13,000 nucleotides of DNA, taken from positions 1 through 13,000 of the forward strand of contig CAJUBQ010000118.1 in NCBI GenBank assembly GCA_910584595.1. The letters are read 5' to 3'. The DNA is from an uncultured Eubacterium sp. (lineage in GTDB: Bacteria > Bacillota > Clostridia > Lachnospirales > Lachnospiraceae). Positions 1 through 5,764 of this stretch are shown here, piece by piece. Under the pieces are notes generated by a model. It saw only the letters and a list, made by a program, of their open reading frames with translations, made no database searches and was not told where the DNA came from. Position 1 is the stretch's first letter; the number at the start of each line of letters is the position of its first letter. The position numbers were made by a program, and so were the translations under genes.

Positions 1-52
1 CTACGACTGCTGAATCTATCTCTTTCATTCCTTTATAACAACTTTTAGACAT
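1..52 (-). pseudogene. Host gene fragment, portion beyond the left junction (partial)
   Basis: The minus strand is open from position 52 to the window edge and reads MSKSCYKGMKEIDSAVV. There is no ribosome binding site before its ATG. The same reading frame at the right end of the element (10695 down to 10664) reads MQNLQLLDIMSK. Joining the two at the shared core (48-57 and 10664-10673) gives a continuous N-terminus, MQNLQLLDIMSK then SCYKGMKEIDSAVV. I infer that the element split the 5' end of one host gene. The family is not recognised and most of the gene lies outside the window. Confidence 0.4.
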
Positions 53-57
53 GATGT
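48..57. other. Candidate left attachment core (attL)
   Basis: GACATGATGT occurs here and at 10664-10673, at the two ends of the predicted element and outside the integrase and regulator genes. Extended over 21 bases the two copies agree at 17 positions. The right copy is a perfect palindrome while this one is imperfect on its element-facing side, as expected when attL carries an element-derived half. Ten exact bases is short, so the main support is that the host reading frame is restored across the core. Confidence 0.4.
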
Positions 58-233
58 ACATAAACATAGGTTTTATCATATTTTATCTTTATTCGTGGCT
101 ATTCTTTTCAAGTGATGATTTTACTGGAATTGTCCAACATTATTCATGTTAATATCGCTTATCAGGTTTCGTCTTTATCCATACCCATATCATTCAGATT
201 AGGGGTATAAATTGGGGTATTTGTGGGGTAACG
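58..233. other. Gene-free left end, with GGGGTA integrase arm-type sites
   Basis: No convincing gene is present. Three GGGGTA motifs lie at 202, 214 and 225, spaced 11-12 bp. The right end has two in the same orientation at 10588 and 10600. Repeated short sites on both sides of a core are how phage-type tyrosine integrases arrange their arm-binding sites; assigning that role here is inference. The stretch also holds a 10-bp direct doublet, TTTTATCATA/TTTTATCTTT (71-90), and at 116-135 a sequence that recurs with two differences at 8358-8377. Confidence 0.4.
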
Positions 234-257
234 AAAAGGGCGGTCACAATGCCGCCC
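234..257 (-). terminator. Rho-independent terminator after the integrase
   Basis: On the minus strand GGGCGG (RC of 252-257) and CCGCCC (RC of 238-243) form a GC-rich stem with a short loop, followed by TTTT (RC of 234-237). It begins seven bases beyond the restored integrase stop at 264-266, which supports reading the integrase through to that stop. Confidence 0.7.
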
Positions 258-263
258 CTGCTG

Positions 264-1381
264 CTATAACACGATTTTCAGATTATCCATTTCCTTTTGT
301 TTGGTATTCGGTAAAACATGGCTGTATAAGTCCATTGTCATTGCAAGGCTGCTATGCCCCAGAATGGTTTTCAAGGTCTGTGGACTCCCTCCCTGCTCTA
401 TGTACCTCGTTGCAAATGTATCTCTTAAAGCGTGTAATGTGAAATGCTCTATCGCCTTGCCCTATTCTTCCAGTCTGGAAAGTGCGCTGGTGATTGCCCG
501 ATTCACTGTACAGTTATCAACCATCTTGCCATACACCGATACAAACACCCTATTTTCTGTCTTGTCTATTGGAATAACAATGCTCTGTTTCTTCTTCTGT
601 CTTGCCAGCACGCCCTTAATCGTATCATTCAGCGGAATATCTCTTTTGCCGGATTCACTTTTCGGTGTTCCTGTGGTTCTCGTGTTATCCTCGTTGAATG
701 TGACTGTTTTTGTAACGTGAATTACATTCTGCTTATGATCTATGTCGTTCCACGTCAGGGCGGCGGCTTCTCCAAACCTCATACCAGTACAGAGAAGAAA
801 AGCCACGAACTCATAATAATAATCGTCTGCCATCTCCTGCATGAAGTCTTTCTGTTCCTGCTCCGTCAATGCCGGGTGGTAAGTTTCTGCCGCCTTTGCA
901 TTAACTTCCTTTAGAGCTTTTATACCCTCTGCCGGGTTCTTCATGATGATTTCATCTGTTACCGCATCTTTCAGAACAATCTTAAGGATTTTCATAATAT
1001 TGTTGCACGTCCTGATAGACAATCCACCCTCTGACAAGTCTTTCTGAAATGCCAATACCTGTCTGCGCTCAATCTTCTGAATCTTCACGTTCCCCAGGCG
1101 TTGGGAAATATGCCCCTTGTAATATGTCGCATACCATTTAAGGGTATTCCCCTTGATGCTCCCCTCTTTCCGTCCAGCCATTCATCAAAATATCCATCCA
1201 GTGTAATGTTGCGGTTATCCGTGTATATCCCGGCTTCAATCTTTTTCCTGACTTCCTGCTCTTTCTGTGAAATCTTCTTTGCGTTCTTCCCGTAAACGCT
1301 GTACCGCCTGCCGTCTATGGTGAATCGCTTTTCCAATGTGCCGTCCGCACGTTTCCTTGTACCAGCTCCAAGTCTTGCCAT
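264..1381 (-). pseudogene. int: Phage-type tyrosine integrase, broken by a frameshift and an amber codon
   Basis: Once repaired this is a standard tyrosine recombinase of about 370 residues. It starts MARLGAGTRKRADGTLEKRF, and its ATG (1379-1381) sits about 9 bp after an AGGCGG-like site. An AP2-like arm-binding N-terminus is followed by a SAM-like core-binding domain and a catalytic domain. The first catalytic Arg is in TGMRFGEA. The second box, HALRDTFATR, the His of ILGHSS and the Tyr of MDLYSHV all lie beyond the amber stop. Two lesions are visible. An apparent one-base deletion in an A run (1167-1169) shifts DEWLDGK out of frame with EGSIKGNTLK. An in-frame TAG at 462-464 follows SALSRLEE; the frame then continues GKAIEHFTLHALRDTF to a normal stop. 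CAG or GAG are the simplest ancestors of that TAG. Without suppression or repair the product lacks most catalytic residues. Confidence 0.9.
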
Positions 1382-1493
1382 AATAAGCACCGCCTTTCTA
1401 TACTCACACAAACAACCAGCTGTATGTAGGAAATAATATCAGTTAGCAATACATATGCTACCTGATCTGTTTTTATAATTCTCTTCCAGATAT

Positions 1494-1783
1494 TTAAAAT
1501 CCAAGCAATTGAAAAAGAAGCACTGCCCCTGCAGCCATTCCATTTTTAAAATAGATGCAATTCGCGTCACACATGCTGTCCAGTAATTCACCCGCCTGAT
1601 CTTCTACTAGATCAGTAAGCTCCATCCCGTATTTATTTGTAATTTTCGAAGTATATTCTACTGCTTTGCACATTGCCGCTTTCTGGCATTCCTTTACAAA
1701 TTCGGGCGTTATATTGTCATTATCCAGCACATTGTTAATAATAATATCCAGATCAACCACTTTTTTAATTCTTTTATGTTCAT
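1494..1783 (-). pseudogene. Small orphan gene, probably frameshifted near its start
   Basis: The long frame ends ...CIYFKNGMAAGAVLLFQLLGF. It resembles small acidic helical orphan proteins of Clostridia mobile elements, but I cannot name a family. Its only in-frame start is a GTG (1758-1760) with no ribosome binding site. The ATG at 1781-1783 has a strong site (AAAGGGGAAATACT) and reads MNIKELKK before leaving the frame at the A6 run (1761-1766). Restoring one A gives MNIKELKKVVDLDIIINNVL, a smooth continuation. As read, the ATG frame ends after 23 codons. The alternative is that the GTG is the true start. No function is inferred. Confidence 0.55.
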
Positions 1784-1836
1784 AGTATTTCCCCTTTCCC
1801 TTTTCGTCCTGTTAACCAAATTTCAATTACACTCAT
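1780..1836 (-). CDS. 18-residue coupler ORF with ATGA overlaps at both ends
   Basis: MSVIEIWLTGRKGKGEIL. Its ATG (1834-1836) overlaps the TGA of the 185-residue gene upstream, and its TGA (1780-1782) overlaps the ATG of the next gene (1781-1783), each as ATGA. The downstream ribosome binding site (AAAGGGG) lies inside it. This fits a translational coupling or leader ORF linking three genes in one message. It could be chance, because it is very short and conservation cannot be tested here. Confidence 0.35.
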   Translation of the reverse strand: MSVIEIWLTGRKGKGEIL

Positions 1837-2390
1837 GACAACTGTCCCTCCCATTTCAGCTTTCCACTTCCCAAAAGATAGCCCATAAAGTAGATATATG
1901 CCTGATCTGTACTCCATTTTTTAAACTTGTAATGTCCTTTATCTGCTAAATGTGACATAGCTTTCAACAGTTCATCACAATAAGGGATTGACGGTTTATT
2001 CATGGTTTTTTCGATAATCGGGAAATATTCTTCTGCGGCTCTCTCTGCTATCTTTTCCCGCTCTTTTTGCAATAAATAATCATGCGCGTCACGAATTTCC
2101 ATATATACCGCAAAACCGTACTTGTTATAAATGCTTTCCATAGTTCTGTTATTCAAGAATCTTTTTTCACTCTCTATCAGAGTGACAAACCGCTTCACCT
2201 CGCTTTCTTTCAGGTTGTTGTAATAAAGGGTGTCCTTATTGCTCCATATTGCAAGCCGGTACTCTGCTACTGGAATCTTTTCACAATACAGAACGTGCAT
2301 TTGCATAGAGTCCGGCAGTTCGTCAAACGTGCATTTTATTATTTGCGGTACTGATAGGGGCTTTTTTCTTGTAACGGCTCTGTATATCAT
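1833..2390 (-). CDS. Orphan protein, 185 residues at most
   Basis: I do not recognise the family. The protein is mixed and charged: a tyrosine-rich middle (YRLAIWSNKDTLYYNNLKESE), a helical KEREKIAERAAEEYF segment near residues 110-125, and a C-terminus ending YIYFMGYLLGSGKLKWEGQLS. No signal peptide or membrane segment is evident. The first 68 bases overlap the end of the 93-residue gene out of frame, and the first ATG has no clear ribosome binding site, so the true start may be the Met at residue 29 (MQMHVLYCEK) or the frame may have been disturbed. It runs with the genes at 1494-2604, upstream of the integrase. Confidence 0.6.
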   Translation of the reverse strand: MIYRAVTRKKPLSVPQIIKCTFDELPDSMQMHVLYCEKIPVAEYRLAIWSNKDTLYYNNLKESEVKRFVTLIESEKRFLNNRTMESIYNKYGFAVYMEIRDAHDYLLQKEREKIAERAAEEYFPIIEKTMNKPSIPYCDELLKAMSHLADKGHYKFKKWSTDQAYIYFMGYLLGSGKLKWEGQLS

Positions 2391-2604
2391 CAGCCATTTT
2401 CATAATCTCGTTGTGCCGCTCCATAAACTCCGGGCTGTTCACTCCAAGACGCTTTCCCTCTGCGGCTGTCAATTCGACCATATCTTCCAGTGATAACATA
2501 TCCTCACCGCCTTCTATTGCTATGTTAATCAGTGCTCCCCGGCTCTTTTTCCATCCATAGCCGCCGATAATCTGCATCAGGGTAGCCTTTACCTGAATAC
2601 CCAT
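2323..2604 (-). CDS. Orphan protein, 93 residues
   Basis: MGIQVKATLMQIIGGYGWKK starts a small protein with an acidic helical middle (EDMLSLEDMVELTAAEGKRL). The family is not recognised. No ribosome binding site precedes the ATG, so it may be a truncated 5' end or have an unusual start. It is first in the leftward cluster ending in the integrase and is divergent from the HTH gene at 2675. The last 68 bases overlap the next gene in another frame, more than ordinary operon overlaps. Confidence 0.5.
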   Translation of the reverse strand: MGIQVKATLMQIIGGYGWKKSRGALINIAIEGGEDMLSLEDMVELTAAEGKRLGVNSPEFMERHNEIMKMADDIQSRYKKKAPISTANNKMHV

Positions 2605-2674
2605 GTCAAGCTGGAGAAGGTGGCTCTATTTTCCACCGCCCCACTAAAACATCAAAATGAAAGAAGGTGAACAC

Positions 2675-2896
2675 ATGGGTATCATCAGTTTTAAAAAACT
2701 TGAATCATTGTTATCAGCAAATGGCAAAACCTTTTACAGTCTGCGTAAAGATAAGATTGTCGGCACTGAAACTATTAAAAAGTTACAACAAGGTTGTGGA
2801 ATTATAGATACACGCACAATCAGTAATCTTTGCGAATATCTTGACTGTCAGCCGGGGGATTTAATGGAATATGTGCCGGATAATAAAAAGGAATAA
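2675..2896 (+). CDS. Small XRE/Cro-type DNA-binding protein
   Basis: About 73 residues: MGIISFKKLESLL, then a compact HTH (KTFYSLRKDKIVGTETIKKLQQG) and the typical tail NLCEYLDCQPGDLMEYVP. The tail matches the short Cro/CI-like proteins of Firmicutes mobile elements ('...LCxxLxCxPGDLxEY'). I chose the ATG at 2675 because an AAGAAGGTGA site lies 6 bp upstream; an in-frame ATG at 2657 would put that site inside the gene. It is divergent from the leftward cluster at 1494-2604 and likely controls it, itself or hicAB; which one cannot be told from sequence. Confidence 0.85.
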   Translation: MGIISFKKLESLLSANGKTFYSLRKDKIVGTETIKKLQQGCGIIDTRTISNLCEYLDCQPGDLMEYVPDNKKE

Positions 2897-2958
2897 GGCA
2901 GCAGGCGGCGCAATCCCACTATTTCCCACTGTTAAAGATGCTTTTGTGTCCTGCTGCC
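2897..2958. repeat. Inverted GGCAGCAGG/CCTGCTGCC pair, with a 10-bp doublet between
   Basis: GGCAGCAGG (2897-2905) and its complement (2950-2958) form a nine-base inverted pair directly after the HTH stop. The loop is about 44 bases and no T run follows, so a classical terminator is doubtful. The loop holds TCCCACTATT/TCCCACTGTT (2914-2933), which recurs as TCCCACCATT/TCCCACTATC at 5599-5618 in the origin-like region. Confidence 0.5.
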
Positions 2959-2994
2959 AGTCTGCATACTTTCCCGGTATCTGCATATAATATC

Positions 2995-3056
2995 TACGTA
3001 AAATACGTATATTTTTATTCTTTTCTCTTGACAATACGTAAAATACGTGTTATTAT
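2995..3056 (+). promoter_or_regulatory. hicAB promoter with two TACGTA-AAA-TACGTA operators
   Basis: TTGACA (3028-3033) and TATTAT (3051-3056) are separated by 17 bp. One near-palindrome, TACGTAAAATACGTG (3035-3049), fills the spacer. A perfect copy, TACGTAAAATACGTA (2995-3009), lies exactly 40 bp upstream, about four helical turns. This is a good layout for autorepression by HicB dimers, which in this family commonly bind inverted repeats over their own promoter through a C-terminal DNA-binding domain. The binding assignment is inference. Confidence 0.75.
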
Positions 3057-3079
3057 ATAATTGTAAGGAGGAAACATAC

Positions 3080-3262
3080 ATGAGATTCAGAGAAGCCGAC
3101 CGGATGCTAAAGGATGATGGATGGTACGTGTCAGATATAAGCGGCTCACATTACCAATACAAACACCCAACAAAGCCCGGAAAAGTAAGCGTCCCGAATC
3201 ATCCCGGTGACATCCCGAAAAGTATTGTTAAATCCATACGAAATCAGGCGGGGCTGAAATAA
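3080..3262 (+). CDS. hicA: HicA-family mRNA interferase toxin
   Basis: 60 residues, the usual HicA length, starting MRFREADRMLKDDGW. HicA toxins have a dsRNA-binding-like fold and cut mRNA independently of the ribosome. The key features are present: GWYVSDISGSHYQYKHP, with the catalytic His of the G-S-H motif, followed by KVSVPNHPGDIPKSIVKSI. The ATG at 3080 lies 8 bp after a perfect AGGAGG. HicB follows after a 43-bp gap, in toxin-first order. It looks intact, unlike several other genes here, as expected for a cassette under its own selection. Confidence 0.93.
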   Translation: MRFREADRMLKDDGWYVSDISGSHYQYKHPTKPGKVSVPNHPGDIPKSIVKSIRNQAGLK

Positions 3263-3305
3263 GCCCCTGCCCCTTAAAATAAATCACGGAAAGGAGCATT
3301 GATTT

Positions 3306-3734
3306 ATGAATTATGTGTACCCGGCTGTTTTCTATGAAGAAGATGGTAAAATATCAGTCATTTTTCCCGATTTGGGAAACCTCGCAACTTTTGGGGATAA
3401 TGTGGCGGACGCTATGCGCATGGCTCAAGATGCCTGCGGCCTGCATCTGTTTACTGCCTTACGTGACGGCGATCCCCTCCCGGCTCCCAGTTCATTAGGC
3501 GAAATCAATCCTGCTGCCATTCTGAAAGAATTTGAAATGGAATCCGCTGCGGAAAGCGCTTTCGTCAATATGGTACTGGTGGATATGACCGAATACGCAA
3601 GGCAGCACAGCGACAAGGCAGTAAAAAAGACTTTAAGCATCCCCATGTGGCTGAATACTCTTTGTGAGGAAAAAAGCATCAACTTTTCAAAAGTATTGCA
3701 GGATGCCTTATTGACAAAAGTACAGTCGCTATGA
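3306..3734 (+). CDS. hicB: HicB-family antitoxin with C-terminal ribbon-helix-helix
   Basis: 142 residues. Residues 1-60 are the partially degraded RNase H-like HicB domain: YPAVFYEEDGKISVIFPDLG, then the helix carrying DAMRMAQDACGLHL. The C-terminus (about 105-140, KKTLSIPMWLNTLCEEKSIN then FSKVLQDALL) matches a ribbon-helix-helix DNA-binding segment. It should neutralise HicA and repress the promoter at 2995-3056. The ATG follows AAAGGAG at 3291-3297. A terminator lies at 3778-3815. Confidence 0.93.
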   Translation: MNYVYPAVFYEEDGKISVIFPDLGNLATFGDNVADAMRMAQDACGLHLFTALRDGDPLPAPSSLGEINPAAILKEFEMESAAESAFVNMVLVDMTEYARQHSDKAVKKTLSIPMWLNTLCEEKSINFSKVLQDALLTKVQSL

Positions 3735-3776
3735 CTGGCAGCAGTCCAAAACAAAATATGCTTTACCTGATAAGAA

Positions 3777-3816
3777 CACCGCCCCGACACTCGCCGAAAG
3801 TACAAGGGCGGTTTTC
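3777..3816 (+). terminator. Rho-independent terminator of hicAB
   Basis: ACCGCCC (3778-3784) pairs with GGGCGGT (3806-3812) and is followed by a TTTTC tract. It lies 43 bp after the hicB stop. The loop is about 21 bases, longer than usual. Confidence 0.6.
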
Positions 3817-3937
3817 TCTGTCTATTCACGTTTTAAAAGCCTATTTTCGCCCTTTATCCCCCTACCCTTAATTTTACCCTTGCGCCATTTCAAGCCGAAT
3901 TTGCCCCTCTGCAAGCCCTACTACAAGGCGTTTGAAA

Positions 3938-4390
3938 CTATCTCCGCTTGAATCTCTCTGCAATCTCTCTACGCTGTTCCTCTGAAAGCTGTTTTGTAGG
4001 ATTTATCTTTATCCATGCAACCGGGATATGGGCGCACAAGCTGCCGTCCTGATTCTCCGCTACTATCTCGCATTCCTCCGGGCGTTCTGCTGCCAGCTTC
4101 TTAATGCGGCTCTTATACCGCCCCTGGCAGAAAGTGACCGCCGCCCTCTCACTGTCCTTTACGAACTCAATCACATTCTCCACATTTCCAGTGATTTCCG
4201 GCAGCAGGATTTCCCCCACCGTCAAGCCGACTGCATCCGCTATCCGTTCCGCTGCGTCCTCGGATGCAAAGCCCTCTTTTACAATCCACTGGAAAGACTT
4301 CTGATAAAGCCCCGTCCTGCTGCATACCGTTTCTTCTGTCAGGCTCTTTGCGTCCATGGCTTCCACAATTTTTTTACCGTTCAATCTCAT
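3938..4390 (-). CDS. HTH protein with mobile-element C-terminal domain
   Basis: 150 residues. The N-terminus (1-65) is XRE-like: GKKIVEAMDAKSLTEETVC, then a second helix pair and AERIADAVGLTVGEIL, the usual end of such a domain. The C-terminus (70-150) carries AVTFCQGRYKSRIKKLAAER and GSLCAHIPVAWIKI, a module I recognise from Clostridia prophages and integrated elements but cannot name or assign a role. The ATG follows a GGAAAGG site at about 11 bp. It stands alone, reading away from the large gene-free region at 4391-5764, and could act as a regulator or origin-binding factor; that is inference. Confidence 0.8.
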   Translation of the reverse strand: MRLNGKKIVEAMDAKSLTEETVCSRTGLYQKSFQWIVKEGFASEDAAERIADAVGLTVGEILLPEITGNVENVIEFVKDSERAAVTFCQGRYKSRIKKLAAERPEECEIVAENQDGSLCAHIPVAWIKINPTKQLSEEQRREIAERFKRR

Positions 4391-4600
4391 ACTGTGCCTA
4401 TCCTTTCCCGGCTCATAGTGCCGTTACAATAACCATTCTCTTTTTTTGTGTCGCTTTTCGCACGATTTACGCCGCAAAACTCTAACATTTTCCAACATGG
4501 CAGCAGGGGCATAATGCCCGGAATCTCTAAGTTATTCTAAGTTTTGCAGAGGGCAGCAGGACTATAAAGCATATTCTTTGGGGATATTTAGGGGTAAATG

Positions 4601-4840
4601 TTCAGGTTTTTTCAGGTTCTATGTACCGGGAAATAACAGATTTTAACAAGTACTATACTCTGAAAATGTAAGGTTTTGTAAGGTTCTATGTTCCCCATAC
4701 CGTAAGTTTTCGTAAGTCCGATAAAGGGAAAATGTCAAGTTTTGACAAGTTCTATGCCCCCGGAATTGTAAGGTTTTGTTAGGTTCTTATACTCTGAAAA
4801 AGTCAACAATAGTAAACATTTTTAGGCTTTTTTAGGTCGT
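4601..4840. repeat. Periodic doublet array, 33-34 bp repeat
   Basis: Each unit is two 10-bp halves in direct tandem, followed by 13-14 bp of spacer. Units start at 4601 (TTCAGGTTTT/TTCAGGTTCT), 4634 (TAACAGATTT/TAACAAGTAC), 4668 (GTAAGGTTTT/GTAAGGTTCT), 4701 (CGTAAGTTTT/CGTAAGTCCG), 4734 (GTCAAGTTTT/GACAAGTTCT), 4768 (GTAAGGTTTT/GTTAGGTTCT) and 4802 (GTCAACAATA/GTAAACATTT). An extra unit lies at 4821 (TTTAGGCTTT/TTTAGGTCGT). Steps are 33, 34, 33, 33, 34 and 34 bp. The halves match each other better than they match neighbouring units, which ordinary iterons or CRISPR repeats do not show. Confidence 0.85.
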
Positions 4841-5280
4841 CATATCAGACAATATACAATCCTGCTGCCGGATGCTCTCTTTTAGGGTGTTACTTTTGTT
4901 ACCATGCCGCCCCTTTTTAGGGTGTCGGAAATGTCGCTTTACTTTTTTATGACTGCCGAAACTGCCGATTGTACGCCGCCCATTTTAAGGTGTCAGAAAT
5001 GTAAAGTTGTTTTTAAGGTCTTGGGAATCTCGGCATACTCTTTTAGGGGCTATAAAATCTCTAAATACCTTTTATGGACTCCGATAACTCCGAATACTGC
5101 TGCAGCTTGCCCCGGTATCCTACCGATCTGCTCCGGCACTCTCCCTATATGGTGAATAATCCAGTAAAATCTAGTATAAGCCCCCGGATATTAGTATTTT
5201 TTAGTAATCTGCTTTTTAGGGTGTCCGATATGTCTTGATGCACATTCTTGTTTAGTGTAACTTTTTGTAACTTTTCTCCT

Positions 5281-5660
5281 GTGCGCGTATCGTGTCCACT
5301 AATTCAGTTTTGCCCGGAAAATTAAGGCTTTTCCCCTCATGCGTGTATCGTGTTAAGAAACTCTTTTTTCCCTCGGATTTTCTCGAATTTTCCTCCTGCG
5401 CATTATCGTGTTACTAAACTCTTTTTTTGTGCGCACTTCTGCGCATTTTATGTATTTACCCCTCTGCTGCCTTTTGCCTGAAAAGTACGGAAAAACTGCT
5501 GCCATGCGCCCATATACTACCGTGTAACATAATTTCCTATATCCCGGAAAATGCCACTAAATGCAACTATTTTACATACCGCCCCTATAACCTGAATATC
5601 CCACCATTTCCCACTATCCACCATGCGCATATATAGTGTTTACAAACTCTCCATACCCAG
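5281..5660. repeat. Iteron-like repeat spaced 57-58 bp
   Basis: A degenerate unit of roughly TGCGCnTATCGTGTTACTAAACTC recurs. Its ATCGTGT core (or nearest match) begins at 5289, 5347, 5405, 5519 (ACCGTGT) and 5633 (ATAGTGT): steps of 58, 58, 114 and 114, about one or two units of 57-58. Copies two and three share a tail of AAACTCTTTTTT and are followed by 10-bp doublets at 5372 (CTCGGATTTT/CTCGAATTTT) and 5430 (TGCGCACTTC/TGCGCATTTT). This looks like a set of initiator binding sites, by inference. Confidence 0.65.
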
Positions 5661-5764
5661 ACAGCTTCAACATTTTTCAACATTCCATTTTTCATTTATC
5701 CGGGAAAAACCGTGTTAAATCTATGAATAATGGGGATAAATCAGAGAAAAACCGTTACAAAAAA

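Larger units (their letters stand above)
4391..5764. other. Gene-free structured region, candidate replication origin
   Basis: No frame here has protein-like content or a supported start; the apparent frames are short and cysteine-, proline- or serine-rich. The DNA is densely repetitive in two superimposed ways: 'rhyming' 9-10 bp direct doublets throughout (densest at 4601-4840) and a 57-58 bp spaced repeat at 5281-5660. Six GGCAGCAG octamers are present. It lies at the 3' end of the operon carrying the SF3 helicase. Elements with P4/D5-type helicases often replicate from repeat-rich origins near the gene, so an origin is the leading explanation, but nothing here proves it. Confidence 0.55.

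Noticed and set aside
301..914. Plus-strand frames opposite the integrase
   Set aside because: The minus strand encodes clear tyrosine recombinase motifs here; these frames are antisense shadows.
3733..3746. Short hairpin GACTGGCAGCAGTC after hicB as the terminator
   Set aside because: The stem is only five pairs and no T run follows; the GC-rich hairpin at 3778-3812 with a T tract is better. The hairpin is better explained as another GGCAGCAG copy.
3425..3829. Minus-strand frame opposite hicB
   Set aside because: The HicB domain and its C-terminal ribbon-helix-helix are evident on the plus strand; this frame has no start signals.
4601..4840. CRISPR array
   Set aside because: The 33-34 bp period is suggestive, but there is no constant repeat: the 20-bp part varies from unit to unit, the spacers are only 13-14 bp, and no cas genes are present.
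4904..5155. Plus-strand frame of 83 codons in the structured region
   Set aside because: It has no ribosome binding site, an odd Cys/Pro-rich composition, and runs through the doublet repeats; it is a chance frame.
5427..5636. Plus-strand frame of 69 codons
   Set aside because: It overlies the 58-bp repeats, has no start signals and no protein-like pattern.
4390..5764. Origin of conjugative transfer
   Set aside because: There is no relaxase, coupling protein or nick-like site; the SF3 helicase and iterons favour a replication origin.
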